From: Epithemia pelagica
Lineage: Eukaryota > Bacillariophyta > Bacillariophyceae > Surirellales > Surirellaceae
Assembly: GCA_946965045.2 (NCBI GenBank)
Contig: OX337241.1
Location: 2,041,744-2,105,743 of the forward strand
Direction: 5' to 3'
DNA length: 64,000 bases
Position 1 is the first letter of the stretch. Every line of letters starts with the position of its first letter. The position numbers and the translations under genes are program-made. The notes under the pieces are model-generated. The model saw nothing but the letters and a program-made list of their open reading frames with translations, did not search any database and was not told where the DNA came from. Positions 38,572 through 50,300 of the stretch are shown here, piece after piece.

Positions 38572-40719
38572 TTATTGATCCAATTTCAAGGACAGGGCCC
38601 ATTGCACCGTCCGTCTCAAATCGTGGGGTCCATACCGCAGGGGTACGGCATAGGTCGCTTCGAGTCGAACCCCACCGCCCAGAATTGTGGTGGCCATTCC
38701 ACATCCGACACTGCATCGGGAGGACTGCAAGACTGCTTGGGCTGTTCCCACAAGCTGCTTTGGGTGTTGGCTCATCATCCTGGGGAACCACGGTTGTGGA
38801 CCTGGTCCACGACTGCTGGAGGAGGAGGAGGACTGTTGTGGTTGTTGTTGATTCCATACATGTGACAAACTTCCGACACAGGTTCCGACGGTTCCAAAGA
38901 CAAAGGCTTGCAAGGGAACAAATGTGTCATTGTGGTTGGGAGATGACGACGACGATAGGAGGGGAAAGGTAATCATGTGTGTCCAGGTATAATAGGCATC
39001 TCCACCCAAGGCATCGCCACGTTCGGGTGGTTGCTCTTGTTGTGGTTCTTGTTGTGGGGAGGAGGAGGCATTTGGCGTGGAAGAGTATCCACGAGGTCCA
39101 ATGCCACTGGGCAAAAATCCTCGAAAGGGCAAGGGTCCCCCGAGAAAGAAACGATCCGAGACATAAAAGGGCGGCGATTCCTTGTGGTGGTTGTTTGGCG
39201 TGTGCCGCAATGCCAAGGAATGAAGGTATCCGACTTGAAAGAGGGAATGGTAGGTTCCCAACCATGTCGTCGTTTTGTTTTTGGTTGTCGAGGACGACCA
39301 CAGGAGAGGCCAATGCCAAGCGGCATGCCATTGCGTTTTCCAAAAGGCATTGGCATGGTTCGACGCATCCTGGGCATGACCCAAGACAAACAAGAGGTCG
39401 GGCAAGGCTACTTCGGTGGACCAGGTCCAATCCATATAGGGTACTTGTTCTTGTTGTTGGGCGTGTTCTTGTTGGAATGGGGGTGGTGGTTGTTGGAGTT
39501 GCCACACGAGGGATTGTTTCCACGAGGGACCCAAGGCGGCCTGTTGCAAAATGGGCCACGAGGCGGATAGGGATTGGATGCCGGGTGTCGTGGTGGGTCC
39601 CAGCCGTGGAATGAGATCCCGCAACAAGACTTGATACAGACAGGACCATTGCAGCGGTGGTCGTGGTACTACGACAGCGGCCGCCGTGGTGTCATGGTTG
39701 TCGTCGTCCGCGTCGTCGGTGACCAAAGTCAGTGGGGTGGAAGACGACGAAGCCAATTGAACGTGCCATCCTCGTTGATATTCTTGATAACTTCGGGTAT
39801 CGCGAAAATCCACCATGGTCAAAAAGGCCTTGGTCGAAAAGTGGCAGGGAATGATTCTGGTTGTCGTAGTATCATTGTCGTGGTCGTCGTCCCAGAGTCC
39901 CCACCCAATGCGTGGAAGTGGCAAAAAGAGTGGTTGTTGGTACCGACCGGTCCACGAGGGTGCGGCGGCCGTCGTACTGGCTTGTTGGGTATAGGCCCAC
40001 TCGCACGTGTCCCCTACGCCCACGATATTTCGCACACCGGCACTGACTTCGACTTCGGCCGCCTGTCCCAACCCGTCCCACAGGTTGGTGGACGTACTCG
40101 TACCCGTACCACTCGTCGAGTTCATCCACGACGACCCCATGCCATTCGTACTACTACTACTACTACTGCTGCGATTGGTATTCAAGGATGCTCCGGCCGA
40201 CAGTTTGTACCAATTCTTTTCGTGCAGAGAAATGTGCACTTCCACGGCCTGTTGTTGTTGTTGTTCTTGGTTTTGTTGTGGTTGTGCTTGTGATGGGTGT
40301 TGGTCCGTCATTGTCGGGGACGATGAGACGGGAACCAATTCGACGTGGACCGAATGATAACACGTGGTGGCTTCCATGGCTTGAACAAAGTGATTCAATT
40401 GTACCATGAGGGTCTGCAAGGATTGGGGTGGAACGGTGGACAACGATGACGATGACGCGTCGTGTGGGAGTGAGGAAGAAGATGCGAGAGACGACTGACC
40501 CAAGGCATGGGCCAATTGTTGATGGACAAACTGGGGTGTGGTTTTCAAACGATCAGTGGTTGTTGTTGTTGGGGTGGTGGCGTTGTGGAGTTTGGGCGGC
40601 CACGTGACCGTCACGGGATAATGAGCCGCATACTCTTGCAACAGTTGCAAGTGCTCCAGTTGTTCTTGTTGTTGTTCGAGATTGTCGTCAGGATTGGGAT
40701 TGGAAGCAGCCGTCGTCAT
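38572..40719 (-). CDS. SAM50: Sam50/Tob55, mitochondrial outer-membrane beta-barrel assembly protein
   Basis: Core of the SAM complex that inserts beta-barrels in the mitochondrial outer membrane (Omp85 family). The diagnostic Omp85 segment SDRFFLGGPLPFRGFLPSGIGPR lies at about residue 540. The C-terminus GGGVRLEATYAVPL...LKL resembles the final barrel strands. The N-terminal ~150 residues would hold the single POTRA domain (HYSVHVELVP-like strand). At 715 aa it is longer than the ~480-aa fungal and animal proteins, because of Gln-, Ser- and Thr-rich insertions between barrel strands. Single exon. It shares a ~516-bp divergent promoter region with GrpE. Confidence 0.85.
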   Translation of the reverse strand: MTTAASNPNPDDNLEQQQEQLEHLQLLQEYAAHYPVTVTWPPKLHNATTPTTTTTDRLKTTPQFVHQQLAHALGQSSLASSSSLPHDASSSSLSTVPPQSLQTLMVQLNHFVQAMEATTCYHSVHVELVPVSSSPTMTDQHPSQAQPQQNQEQQQQQAVEVHISLHEKNWYKLSAGASLNTNRSSSSSSSTNGMGSSWMNSTSGTGTSTSTNLWDGLGQAAEVEVSAGVRNIVGVGDTCEWAYTQQASTTAAAPSWTGRYQQPLFLPLPRIGWGLWDDDHDNDTTTTRIIPCHFSTKAFLTMVDFRDTRSYQEYQRGWHVQLASSSSTPLTLVTDDADDDNHDTTAAAVVVPRPPLQWSCLYQVLLRDLIPRLGPTTTPGIQSLSASWPILQQAALGPSWKQSLVWQLQQPPPPFQQEHAQQQEQVPYMDWTWSTEVALPDLLFVLGHAQDASNHANAFWKTQWHAAWHWPLLWSSSTTKNKTTTWLGTYHSLFQVGYLHSLALRHTPNNHHKESPPFYVSDRFFLGGPLPFRGFLPSGIGPRGYSSTPNASSSPQQEPQQEQPPERGDALGGDAYYTWTHMITFPLLSSSSSPNHNDTFVPLQAFVFGTVGTCVGSLSHVWNQQQPQQSSSSSSSRGPGPQPWFPRMMSQHPKQLVGTAQAVLQSSRCSVGCGMATTILGGGVRLEATYAVPLRYGPHDLRRTVQWALSLKLDQ

Positions 40720-41235
40720 GATAGGGTCAACAACGGCGCACTCACTGGCGGCCTCTCAAATATACGGATATGCCAACACCCTCGAGACTCTGTAGTGACA
40801 CCCAGCAAAAGATACGGAGGGGAAATCTTTTTTGGAAATGGTGTGTCGGCATAATATGACGCTGGGGAGTCTATCGACCGTTTCATAGATAGTTTGAGTG
40901 CTTTGTAATACACCCTAGAGTTTAAGTATCTGGATCCCCTGATGGATGCCACGTGGATCAACATCACCCACAATCTTTCTCTCATCATCATTGACTGTCA
41001 TCACACAATCCTGGTTGTCCATTGGCTTTGTTCCGCAGGATCCAATCATCATAATCCTTTCTGTATTCAGAAACACAGGGTCGTTTGGGTATTCAGTTTC
41101 TCTTCTTGGGGGTTGTTGTTTCCAACCAGTGCCATTCCCAACAAACCAATCGAGACGACGACACGATTCGTACAAAACAACCACAGCCACACTCCTACTA
41201 CGACAGCAACAACAACAAGTTGCACAATCCTGATC

Positions 41236-42565
41236 ATGATGATGATGATGAGGATGAAACTGGTGACGGTTCTGTCGTGCTTGTTGTACATGACGTCTTC
41301 CACGTGCCATGGGTTTACCGTGGGATTCTCCTCCTCCTCGTCCTTGGTGGCCTCACGACAACAGACGACACCCAGAACCACCCGTAGCACACTCTTTGCC
41401 GAACCCCCCGCGGCCGACGACACGGAGGAGGAACCTGCCGCCGTGACGGAGGAGGAAACTTCAGAAGAACAAGAAGAAGATGTGGATCCCGAAGTCAAGC
41501 AACTCCAGGAGGAAACGGCAGCCTTGGAAGCCACCCTCAAGGAAAAACGTCGAGCCTTGGCCTTGTTGCAAGACATTGCCGAAGATTATACCACCACGGG
41601 ATATGCTCGCAAGGTGGCCGAAATGGAAAATATGCGACGGGCACGAAGGGTAGGTCCACGTCTATCATCTCGACATTACGGAACCACATGTGTGTTTTGT
41701 TTGTGTGTGGTTCGGTTGTTGTTGTGGTGTGAGACCCTCTTACTCACTCATATTCACTCGTTTACTTGTGTCCTTCGCGTCCTGGGGGTTGTGTTTTGGG
41801 ATTGTGTTTTTGATGTTGGTGTTTTTACTACCAATGGTTGTTGCCGTGGTTTATGGGAACCCTAACGAACTACTATGGTCGTCCTGTTGTGCGTCTGGAT
41901 GATGGATGGTTGCACCACACACACACAAAATGGTGTTTTCACCATGACTGGATCCTTCCCTCTCTTGGAAAAATCCTCGTGTGAAATCCCCCTACGAACG
42001 ACTCAATCTGCTGCTGGTTCCCAATGATTGATGTATATCCACCACTTGCATTGCATTCCATTCGACGGTCTCGTGGAATGTTCTTGGACACCCACGTACA
42101 CAGATGTTGGCCTCGTCCAACAAGGCGGGGTCGGAGGCGGCCACAGTGGCGGAATTTTTGCCCATTTTTGACACCCTCTACCAACTCAATGTCCAATACG
42201 CTGAGGATGAGTTTGGCCAACAATACAATGCCCTCTTGTCGTCCTTGAAACAAGCCATGATGGATTTGGGCGTGGTGGACTACGAGGTGGCGGTCGGTGA
42301 TCCCATTGACCCGCTCCGCATGACCGTGGTGGAATCGCAGACCAATGACCAACAACCGGCCCAAACCGTCTTGCAACTGGTACGGTTGGGAATGGAATTG
42401 GAAGGCAATGTCGTACGACCGGCCCAAGTCATTGCCAGTTTGGGATCCGAACAAGAAGCGGCCGAAGCAGCTGCGGACGAAGAAGAAGCAACAGGGGAAG
42501 AAGAAGAAGAAGAAGACGCGGCGGCCGCCTCGGGAGAACCCGACATGGCGGCGGGAGAAATTTAA
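41236..42565 (+). CDS. grpE: GrpE-type nucleotide-exchange factor, probably plastid
   Basis: Two exons, 41,236-41,649 and 42,104-42,565, joined in phase 0 across a 454-bp intron (GTAGGT...ACAG), give 291 aa. The N-terminus is a Met-rich signal peptide followed by CHGFTVGFS, resembling the ASAF-type cleavage site of diatom plastid proteins, then a Thr/Arg-rich transit segment. A coiled coil (about 75-125) leads into DYTTTGYARKVAEMENMRR, then AEFLPIFDTLYQL, and the beta-domain YEVAVGDPIDPLRM...LGMELEGNVVRPAQVIAS, as in GrpE co-chaperones of Hsp70. The tail is Glu/Ala-rich. The intron splits the protein exactly at the ENMRR/R junction of the long helix. Confidence 0.85.
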
Positions 42566-43494
42566 CACGCTAAACGCTCTGTCCTTGTTGGTTTGCGGTC
42601 TGGCTTTGTGGAGACGCACACACAGTGCACACACCACCAAAAACACAATCATTTGTAGGGTTAGAAAGATGCGCGTGCGGTGAAACGAGGCTCTCACCCG
42701 TACTAACACGCTAGAAACAATTCGTAGTAGTAGAAAATTGCAATTTGGATGGTTTGCTGCCCATCCAAAACGAGTGTCTAGGTAGGTAGTAGTTGAAAAA
42801 GTATTACAAGAGGTCACTTTTGCCTACCAACAAACTCCAGACGGAACAAACGAGCTACTCGATTGCACAAGGGCTGGCCCATGCCGTGTGGCTCCGATCC
42901 AAGCGATACAAGTCAAAAGTCTCTGTCTACAGGGACAACCGAGGCTACGAGTCTTGGACTGGTTGTGATGTGGTGTGATTGGGCTACGGACAGTGGCAGG
43001 GGTTTTGTGTGTGAGAGTGCGCGGGCATGTGAAAACCGGACACGAGAGAAGAGGAGAGGCCTATCGTTCCCGTCCAGCTAACGTGTGTCCCAACACACTG
43101 GGTAGGTAGTGATGGCTCCAATCTGTTTGGGAGAGTGCACGTCGTGTGCCATGGGGAATAGGGTCTTGTGTTTCTCTTGGTGATGATGATGAGTGGTGCG
43201 TGACTGGGTGCGTCAATCCCAAGGGTGGTTTCATCGAGTGTTGTGTATGTGGGTGTATGTGTACCAACGAAATGAAATCCCCAAAACAAGAAACGGACGC
43301 AACCAAGAAGCGGAAAAAGACTATGACGCGGTGGGAGTATGCGGACACAAAAAGGAACAAACAAGATTGCGATTTCCACAACAAGATTTTTCGGAAACCA
43401 AGTGCAACCGTAATTCTTCTTCTTGTCCATCTGGTGTGCTCATGATGAGTGTCAAGTAATTGGTGGTGGAAATATTCGTTCCTCCAAATTCGAA
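42566..43494. other. 3' intergenic between convergent GrpE and bZIP genes
   Basis: Only short, overlapping frames on both strands. It probably contains the two 3' UTRs. Nothing else recognised. Confidence 0.4.
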
Positions 43495-44874
43495 TCAGTC
43501 ATCCAAACAAAATCCATGAGAGGCAGCCGGGTGACCGGATTCGTGCTTGGAGGCTTTCGACTTTGGTGGTTGGGACGAGACAGCTTGTGCTTGTCGTGTC
43601 TCATCTTCGAGAAAAATGGCTGGTCCCACACGGGGAGGCAAGGAGGGAGACGTGGCTGGAGTCACCAAGGTTTGTTTCGTGGCTTGATGAAGAGTCCAGG
43701 ACGACATGTCCAACAAAGATGGTCCCGACGTTTTGTCGAGAATCTCCTTCATTCGATGATTCTCGGCCTCCAATTCGGCAATGGCCTTTTCAATGGTGGC
43801 GATAAAACACTTTTTCCGCGATCGAGTCATTTTGGCGTGGATCCGATTCCGCTCCCGTCTGTCCACAAGAGAATACCACAGGGATAATATGTGAGAAATG
43901 GCCCAACACCCCAAGAACGAGCAGTAGTTTCTCGGTCGGTACACGTACCTCAAGACTTCGAGTTGTTCGGTCGTGAGTTGTTTCTGTACTCCCTCATTGT
44001 CTCGGTACAAGCCCGTCTTCCAGTTGATGTGAGACTTTCCGGCTCCAATCTCGGTAACCTTGCCATCAATGTTGATGGTGAGACGATGTTGCTGTTGCTG
44101 CTGCTGCAATTGAGACTGTTCGCCAATGGCTTCGGAAATGAACCGTTTCCGTTTGGTACCCGACAAGACTGCCACCATGTCCGAACGGCGTTCCGTGTGA
44201 TTCTTTTTCTTGGTAGAGACGACTGCCTCTCCCCCTCCTCCATTCTCGGCATCCTCCATGGCACTGATGGAGGTGCCCGAAGAAAGGCCCAAGAGAATGG
44301 AGGCAATGCCACATTCTTCCACCTTTTGTTCCAGTACTTGACGTTCGGCTTCCAAACCCTTGACTTTGGCTTGCAAGGCTTCCAATTGGGCCTTTTTCCG
44401 GAGACGTGTCCGACGTGCATGCTCGCGATTCCGTTCTCGACTTCGAGCCAAGCGACGTTCACTATCGTCTTCATCCTCTTCTCTGTCCCTCTCTTGACGA
44501 TGATGTTCTTGGTGATTTCCTTCTTCTTCTTCTTCCTCCTCCTCCTCTTCCATTTCGTCCTCACCACTCTCACCGTCCACGTGACTGTGTTTGAGCTTTT
44601 GGCGCTTGGAGCTCGTCATGACCTTGTTGTTGTTGTTGTTTGCTGATACGTGGGGGCTTGTGCTAGGACTTTGGAGTTGCAAGGGTGGTTGGGCTTCATA
44701 GGTCTGATTCGATGATGCAACCGCGGCGTCCAAGAGGGCTTGTGGCAATGAGTGAAGTCCTTCCACAAGGCCCGGATTCTGAAGCGACGCTACAGCAAAG
44801 GCCAGAGCAATGGTCTGATGTGGTTTCCCTCCTCCCGCTGCTGCCGTGCTGGACAAGACATTGGTTGGAGTCAT
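43495..44874 (-). CDS. bZIP transcription factor with two basic-leucine-zipper segments
   Basis: First bZIP: NREHARRTRLRKKAQLEAL followed by heptads (KVKGLEAERQVLEQKVEE), about residues 148-190, preceded by a long acidic tract. Second: RRERNRIHAKMTRSRKKCF followed by IEKAIAELEAENHRMKEIL near the C-terminus. A 90-bp segment (43,948-43,859 on the minus strand) has GTACGT/ACAG borders. Removing it joins LEVLR to RRERNR and gives 429 aa; retaining it keeps the frame open (459 aa) and adds a hydrophobic 30-residue insert. NINWKTG-like and DGKVTEIGAGK residues between the two bZIPs match other diatom bZIP proteins I know of in style. Nuclear, DNA-binding. It is divergent from the tRNase Z gene. Confidence 0.85.
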   Translation of the reverse strand: MTPTNVLSSTAAAGGGKPHQTIALAFAVASLQNPGLVEGLHSLPQALLDAAVASSNQTYEAQPPLQLQSPSTSPHVSANNNNNKVMTSSKRQKLKHSHVDGESGEDEMEEEEEEEEEEGNHQEHHRQERDREEDEDDSERRLARSRERNREHARRTRLRKKAQLEALQAKVKGLEAERQVLEQKVEECGIASILLGLSSGTSISAMEDAENGGGGEAVVSTKKKNHTERRSDMVAVLSGTKRKRFISEAIGEQSQLQQQQQQHRLTINIDGKVTEIGAGKSHINWKTGLYRDNEGVQKQLTTEQLEVLRYVYRPRNYCSFLGCWAISHILSLWYSLVDRRERNRIHAKMTRSRKKCFIATIEKAIAELEAENHRMKEILDKTSGPSLLDMSSWTLHQATKQTLVTPATSPSLPPRVGPAIFLEDETRQAQAVSSQPPKSKASKHESGHPAASHGFCLDD

Positions 44875-45960
44875 GGTGGTGCTGTTCTATAGAGGTGTTT
44901 TCTCGTGAATTTTTTTCTTTTGTCGTTGTTGTCCTCTCGAGATTGTCAAAAAAACTCAAGTGTGTGTGATTAACACGGGACCAATGCTCTTCTCATGTAA
45001 GTTCGTACTTTGTGCTTAGGAGATTACTCCTCAAGGAATGAAGGTTGGACAATGACACTTTCATGGTACTTTGCATGCTATACAAAATCTCAGCTATGCT
45101 CCGAAAGATGCCCGCTCGGGGTGTGATCTGATTACGTCAGTGCTTACGTACCTAGGCGAATCTGGTTGGGTGAATCCAAACAAGACAGATGTCAACACAT
45201 TCTTCGTTTACCCACGTCAGATCCGAATGCCTTCTGTTGAGTCGGGTAGTGTTAATAAAATCTGAGTCTTGCGAAGCTCTTGTGCAAATGGTCGCTTCTA
45301 TGGAACAATCGACAAGGTTGCCAACTTTCTGGTTTTTCCATCCAATGCGCTAAGGAAAAGTTTTAGAATTAGACTGATCTAGCTTGAATTTTCTAGTAAA
45401 AGTTTTAGAAATATCCGATATTACTATCAAGTTCAGAGTAACTGTCCTCTCTCTATACTCATTAGTTCGTTAGAAAACAGAGACCTGCTAAGCTTTCATG
45501 TGTGAATTGACGTCACCTTTTGGCCTCCTGTCTCGTGAGCTGACGCACCCACTTGTCACCCAATGGACCATTGACACGATGGGTTCGGAATTCGGAATCT
45601 GCGAACTCCTGTCAAAAACGCGAAGATTCGAGTCGTGCGCGCATCTCGTTGGTTCGGTCGCGCACGCCATGTTCGTGACTCAGGATCGGGACTGGCGAGC
45701 ATGCGTCACAAGCACGTTTGGGGGACAGCGAAAATCTGCAGCGACTGCAGAATTCCCAATCATGATCGCAATGGTGGTGATCAAACGCTAATGTACAGGT
45801 TTGGCATCGGTGGTTGCCTGCTCCGATTCCGGATCTTGTTCTTGCAATCCGCTCTTGTCCATGCATTTGGTCGAATAACTGTCCCATATTCCATTGACTA
45901 TCCTCCTTCTGTTTCATCATCCTTGCCCTCTTCGTCTTGGTCGTTCCTTTTTCCCGGGCC
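44875..45960. promoter_or_regulatory. divergent promoter region between bZIP (-) and tRNase Z (+)
   Basis: Holds no convincing gene. A perfect palindrome TGACGTCA lies at 45,508-45,515, with TGACGCAC just downstream and TTACGTCA near 45,134. TGACGT elements are known binding sites for diatom bZIP factors in CO2/cAMP-responsive promoters. A bZIP gene sits immediately to the left, so autoregulation is conceivable (inference). Confidence 0.45.
45508..45515. promoter_or_regulatory. CRE-type palindrome TGACGTCA
   Basis: Perfect 8-bp palindrome in the shared upstream region. It lies 634 bp from the bZIP start and 446 bp from the tRNase Z start. Confidence 0.5.
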
Positions 45961-47067
45961 ATGTCCATGCGTACCAGCTCCACCCGTGTTTCTCTGGTGG
46001 ATCAACATCACAAGAATAATAATTCGTCGTCGTCGCAGTTGTCATTGGTGGGTCGTAGTCGGGCCGGAGATGGGACGTCCTTTGTAATTCCCGAACTCAA
46101 ATGGATGTTTGATTGTGGTGCCTTGGTGGCCCAGCAGGGCAGTGCACCCACACACATTTTTTTGACCCATACACATTCCGATCATGTCACCTTTTTGACG
46201 CACGTTTGTTCCAATGACAATAACCACAAGAGCACGAAACATTTACAGCCCACGGCCATTTACCTCCCCGCTCCGGCACTCCCCTTTGTGGAACGATATT
46301 TCGAAGCGCATCATGCTCTTGTGGAAATGACAGACTGGAACACAGAGCCAGAGGAAACCGACACCCAAAAAAAGAAGAAAAGCGACAAGACCCGACAAGC
46401 TTCCTCCTATAAATTGCATCCCACAACACCCAATCAGGAATTCAAAATACGACAACGAGGTGGTGATGAGTTTAGTATTCTTCCCATTGAGGCCGACCAT
46501 CGCATTCCTTGTCATGGATACAGTATTTTTCGGCGACGGAAACGTCTCCATCCAAACTATGCCCATTTGCCAGGTGCTGAAATTGCCAAACTACGTCGTC
46601 AACCGCAACCGCCACACGATTTGTTTCACTACGTACAGGAACCTGTCTTGTGCTACATCGGGGATTCAACGCATCGTGTCTTTGAACGGTACCCTGAGGT
46701 GTTGCAACAACATTTGGTCATTGTCACGGAATGTTCCTTTTTGGCCACGGCCGATGTGGGACGAGCCGAGGAAACCAAGCATACCCATTGGACCAATTTG
46801 AAACCCATTGTGGAAGCTCATCCACAAATCCTCTTTATCCTGATTCATTTTTCCTTGAAACATTCCGCCTTGCAAGTCTTGGACTTTTTCTACCACCCCG
46901 AAACGGGAGCAGCCATCACGCACCGCAATGTTCATCCCATGCTGGTCCAAGAAGAAATTGAAAACGAATGGAACAAACAACTCGCAAAACAACAACAAAC
47001 TCCTTCTTCCAGAGAGACAATGGCTGGCCCTCCGACATGCCAATGCTTTCGATGCCAACCACGCTAA
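45961..47067 (+). CDS. tRNase Z-like metallo-beta-lactamase nuclease (368 aa)
   Basis: Trims 3' trailers of pre-tRNA. The zinc motif FLTHTHSDHVTFL (HxHxDH) is at about residue 62, ADHRIPCHGYSI (third metal His) at ~180, CYIGDSTH (metal-bridging Asp) at ~235, VTECSFL at ~260 and HWTNL/LIHFSLKH (final His pair) at ~280-300. The C-terminus QCFRCQPR is unusual. Length matches the short (ELAC1/TRZ1-like) form. I chose ATG 45,961, the first in frame. The leader up to ~45 is Ser/Asn-rich and may be organellar. Single exon, tail-to-tail with the PPR gene (290 bp apart). Confidence 0.8.
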   Translation: MSMRTSSTRVSLVDQHHKNNNSSSSQLSLVGRSRAGDGTSFVIPELKWMFDCGALVAQQGSAPTHIFLTHTHSDHVTFLTHVCSNDNNHKSTKHLQPTAIYLPAPALPFVERYFEAHHALVEMTDWNTEPEETDTQKKKKSDKTRQASSYKLHPTTPNQEFKIRQRGGDEFSILPIEADHRIPCHGYSIFRRRKRLHPNYAHLPGAEIAKLRRQPQPPHDLFHYVQEPVLCYIGDSTHRVFERYPEVLQQHLVIVTECSFLATADVGRAEETKHTHWTNLKPIVEAHPQILFILIHFSLKHSALQVLDFFYHPETGAAITHRNVHPMLVQEEIENEWNKQLAKQQQTPSSRETMAGPPTCQCFRCQPR

Positions 47068-47356
47068 AAAAGGAACATGGTCCCTGCTCAGTGGAAAACT
47101 CATTGGTACAGAAACGACGGATTTGTGTTGTGGCACATATGTATACACAAAAATGTCATTGCCGTTATGAATACAGTTTCGAGTCATTCATATTGGATCA
47201 AGTCAATGTCTCATGATGAGTGTGCATATTCGCGACTACACAAATGTTTGTGCAGACATGCCACATTACACTCCATGCTGTCCGGGCTGAGGTACAAAAG
47301 TTTGATTGTCACTGGAACAATCGCGTGGAATGGAACAGAGAGAAAGCGAGCCAAAC

Positions 47357-50300
47357 TCAATTGCTCCGAATATTTCTCGTTGCCGCCTCTACGGTTCGGT
47401 TGAGCTTGTACAATTCAACCATCATTTGAACCTTGCTGGGATAGGAGCAATCGGAAAGAGCTGTCTTTATTCTATGCAGGGCCGTACCATTGTGATTCTT
47501 GTTGGACACCCAAAAGGATGCTGGTTTCTTGCGGAGTTCCTCCAGGAGTGACCGAGCCGATTGTTCCAGTTTGGGATCATTGGACTGAGCAATGGCTACA
47601 ATGGTTTCAACGTAACAGGTCAAGTTGGATTGGTCTAGCTGATTGTTGGTCTGTTTCCAGGTCAGTGCCTGTTGCTTCATGGAGTTCAACAACGACAGTG
47701 CCTGGGACGCTGAATCGGGAGAGTTGGTTCGTGAATACATGACAATAAGAGTCTCATACGAAACCATGTCTGGTCCACTTTCGCATGTCTTTGGGGTCAA
47801 ATTTTTACGATTGGTCGGGCTGGCAAGTTGGTACATGCCTTGAAAGATTTGATGCGCTCTCCTCGTTGCGTCAAGATGACGCGATTGCGCCCAACATGAG
47901 AGTACGGCATTGAACTGTCGCGTAGAAGGTTTCTGTGCCTCTTCTTCAGTCATCCACTCGTGCAGAGCCCTGGTTGCCATTTCAGGATTACCGGCTTGCA
48001 CCCATGCCTGTACACGCGTCCAGTGCACACCAGATTCTCCCAATCCCAAATCCTCTTTGGCTTGTTGAAATACCTGCTCGGCCTTATGTGGCTGATGCTC
48101 TTTGACCCATGCTTGCATGACCATATTGTACATGGTGAGAGATGGTTTCAACGTATCATTATCATGTGGCTGTTCTACTTCCAGCCGTTTCAGTCGCTCA
48201 AACACTGCCGCCGCTTTTTCGCCGCAGTTTGGTAAATTAGATTTGGCATAGGCCGATAAGATGGTTCGAAAGGTCCCGGCATTGGGATAGCAATCGTATG
48301 TTCCGTTCTTGGACAATTCCATCATTCGGTCCAGACCTCGTTCGGCCTTTTCCAACCCTTCCGGTCGACCGGATTTTATCCATGCGACGAGAACCGACGT
48401 AAAGTCTACCGTGCTGGGTGGTTTAGTCATGTCGTCGTCCGCGCCTTGAATCCATTCCCACAGTGCCGCAGCTGCCTGCTCGGGATTCCCTACTTTACAC
48501 CACGAATGCAATCGTGTACGGTGTAAGAATTCGGTCGGTTTCATGGAGGAATCGCCCGCCTTGTACATTTCTTGAACATGTTGATAGAGTTCTTCGGCTC
48601 GTTCTGCACGAAAATGTTTCATAAAGGCCGTCATGCAGGTAATGGTAACATCTATTGTCAGAGATAGTTCCATTTCACGCATATCTTCCATGAGCTGTTT
48701 GACCTTTTCCACGGCGGCTGAATCTTCGGAAAGTGAAAGGGCGGTAAGGACGGCCGAAAAGGTCACAACACTGGGTTTGACAGAGGAATTGCCCTTTTCC
48801 CATTGGTCCTTCATGTCTTGAAACACCTCAAGTACAAGTTTGGCTTCCACCTCTTTTTGGTTTCGATAGTGCTTTTGCGAATGACGATTCTTTTCTCGAA
48901 TGGAGTTTACCAAGGCCCACAAGTACGATGTATAGGTAAAGGCATCGGGTGCCACTCCCATTTGTCTCATGCGTTGCAACACGGACTGGATTCGTGGAAT
49001 CGTCGCGGTAGAAGTGGACGACCGATGGGACGACTTGGCCCAGGCCTCAATGACCACGTTGAAATGTTGTGCTTGCAAGGCTGTCGTGTCAATCTTGCCT
49101 TGCACAATATTCTCGTAGAGCTTGCGAATGTGAAATTCGCATCGCTCCGGTTCCCCGGCATTGGCCCAAGCTCGAATGACATTGAAATAAGAGGAACCGT
49201 CGGGGAAAATGGTTGCCGCCCCATCATGTTGTGGTTGCGTCTCCATCCATTCCAGAAGTTGTTCCGCCTCGACAGCAGCCTTTTGGGGATTGGGTTGTGT
49301 GGGTCGAGCATAGGCCGTGAGTAATAGATTGTACGTGTGAACCGTAAAAAACAACCGTGGACGACCGCTTTGTTGAGTGGAATTGTTGTTGTACTGCTCC
49401 ATCCGTTCTAGAATGCTCTTCATTACATCGATGGAATCTTTGGAATCGACCCAGGACATGAGAATGCCATTCCACACTCGACTCCATGCCTGTGGATGCC
49501 AGGAATCTACCAGCAAGGATCCCCCTTCTTCCATGGCTTGTATCATGCGTTGAAATACGGCTTGGGATTCCTCCGTGTTGCCCACCTTGGCATGAGCCCA
49601 AAGCAAGGAGGAGTAACACGCCATGTCCGGGCGCAAATGAGGATCGCCCAGTGTGGTAGCCAATTGTTCCATGTAGTCCAAAAGATGTTGGGCTTGTGTG
49701 GCCATTCCAGCACGACTGTAAGCGGCCAAGACGGCCACAAACATGCGAGTCGATACCTGTTTCGGTGGTGGTGTCGTTCCACTCATTGTTGTCCTTGAGT
49801 AGGAGGAATGGTCTTTGTCTTGGTGTCGTTTCAACACGGCCTGACAGTGGGCATCCAATATAAATCGGGCGGCTTGTATATTCTTGTGTTGTGGATGCTT
49901 GACATTGGCGAGTGCAATGCAAGTGCGCGACATGGCAATGTCATCCAATTGCTCCAGCGCGAGTTGTTGCTCTTGTAGTACGAATGTGTCTGCTCGTGGT
50001 GGTGGTACTGATTCATCCGCGTGTCGTGGATTGGCCCCCGTCATTTGCTCAAAGAGGTGCCAAATTCGTTCCAAGGCGGCAGTCGGATGGGGATTGTATT
50101 TGCTATGAGCTTCCATGACGGCACAATAAAAATAGGTCGAAGGCTCATATTTGGACGACACGTGATCGTTGCTGCCGTCTTGTTGTTGTTTTTGGCAATC
50201 TTGCAATTGTTGCAAATAGGCATCGGCTTGGACGTGTGCTTGAGGATTGTGTGTGAGAATGCACAATTCCACCAAAAAGTACAAGGTTTGTGTATCGGGA

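Noticed and set aside
38979-40293. plus-strand frames of ~200-240 codons
   Set aside because: They are shadows of the Sam50 coding strand, with no domain.
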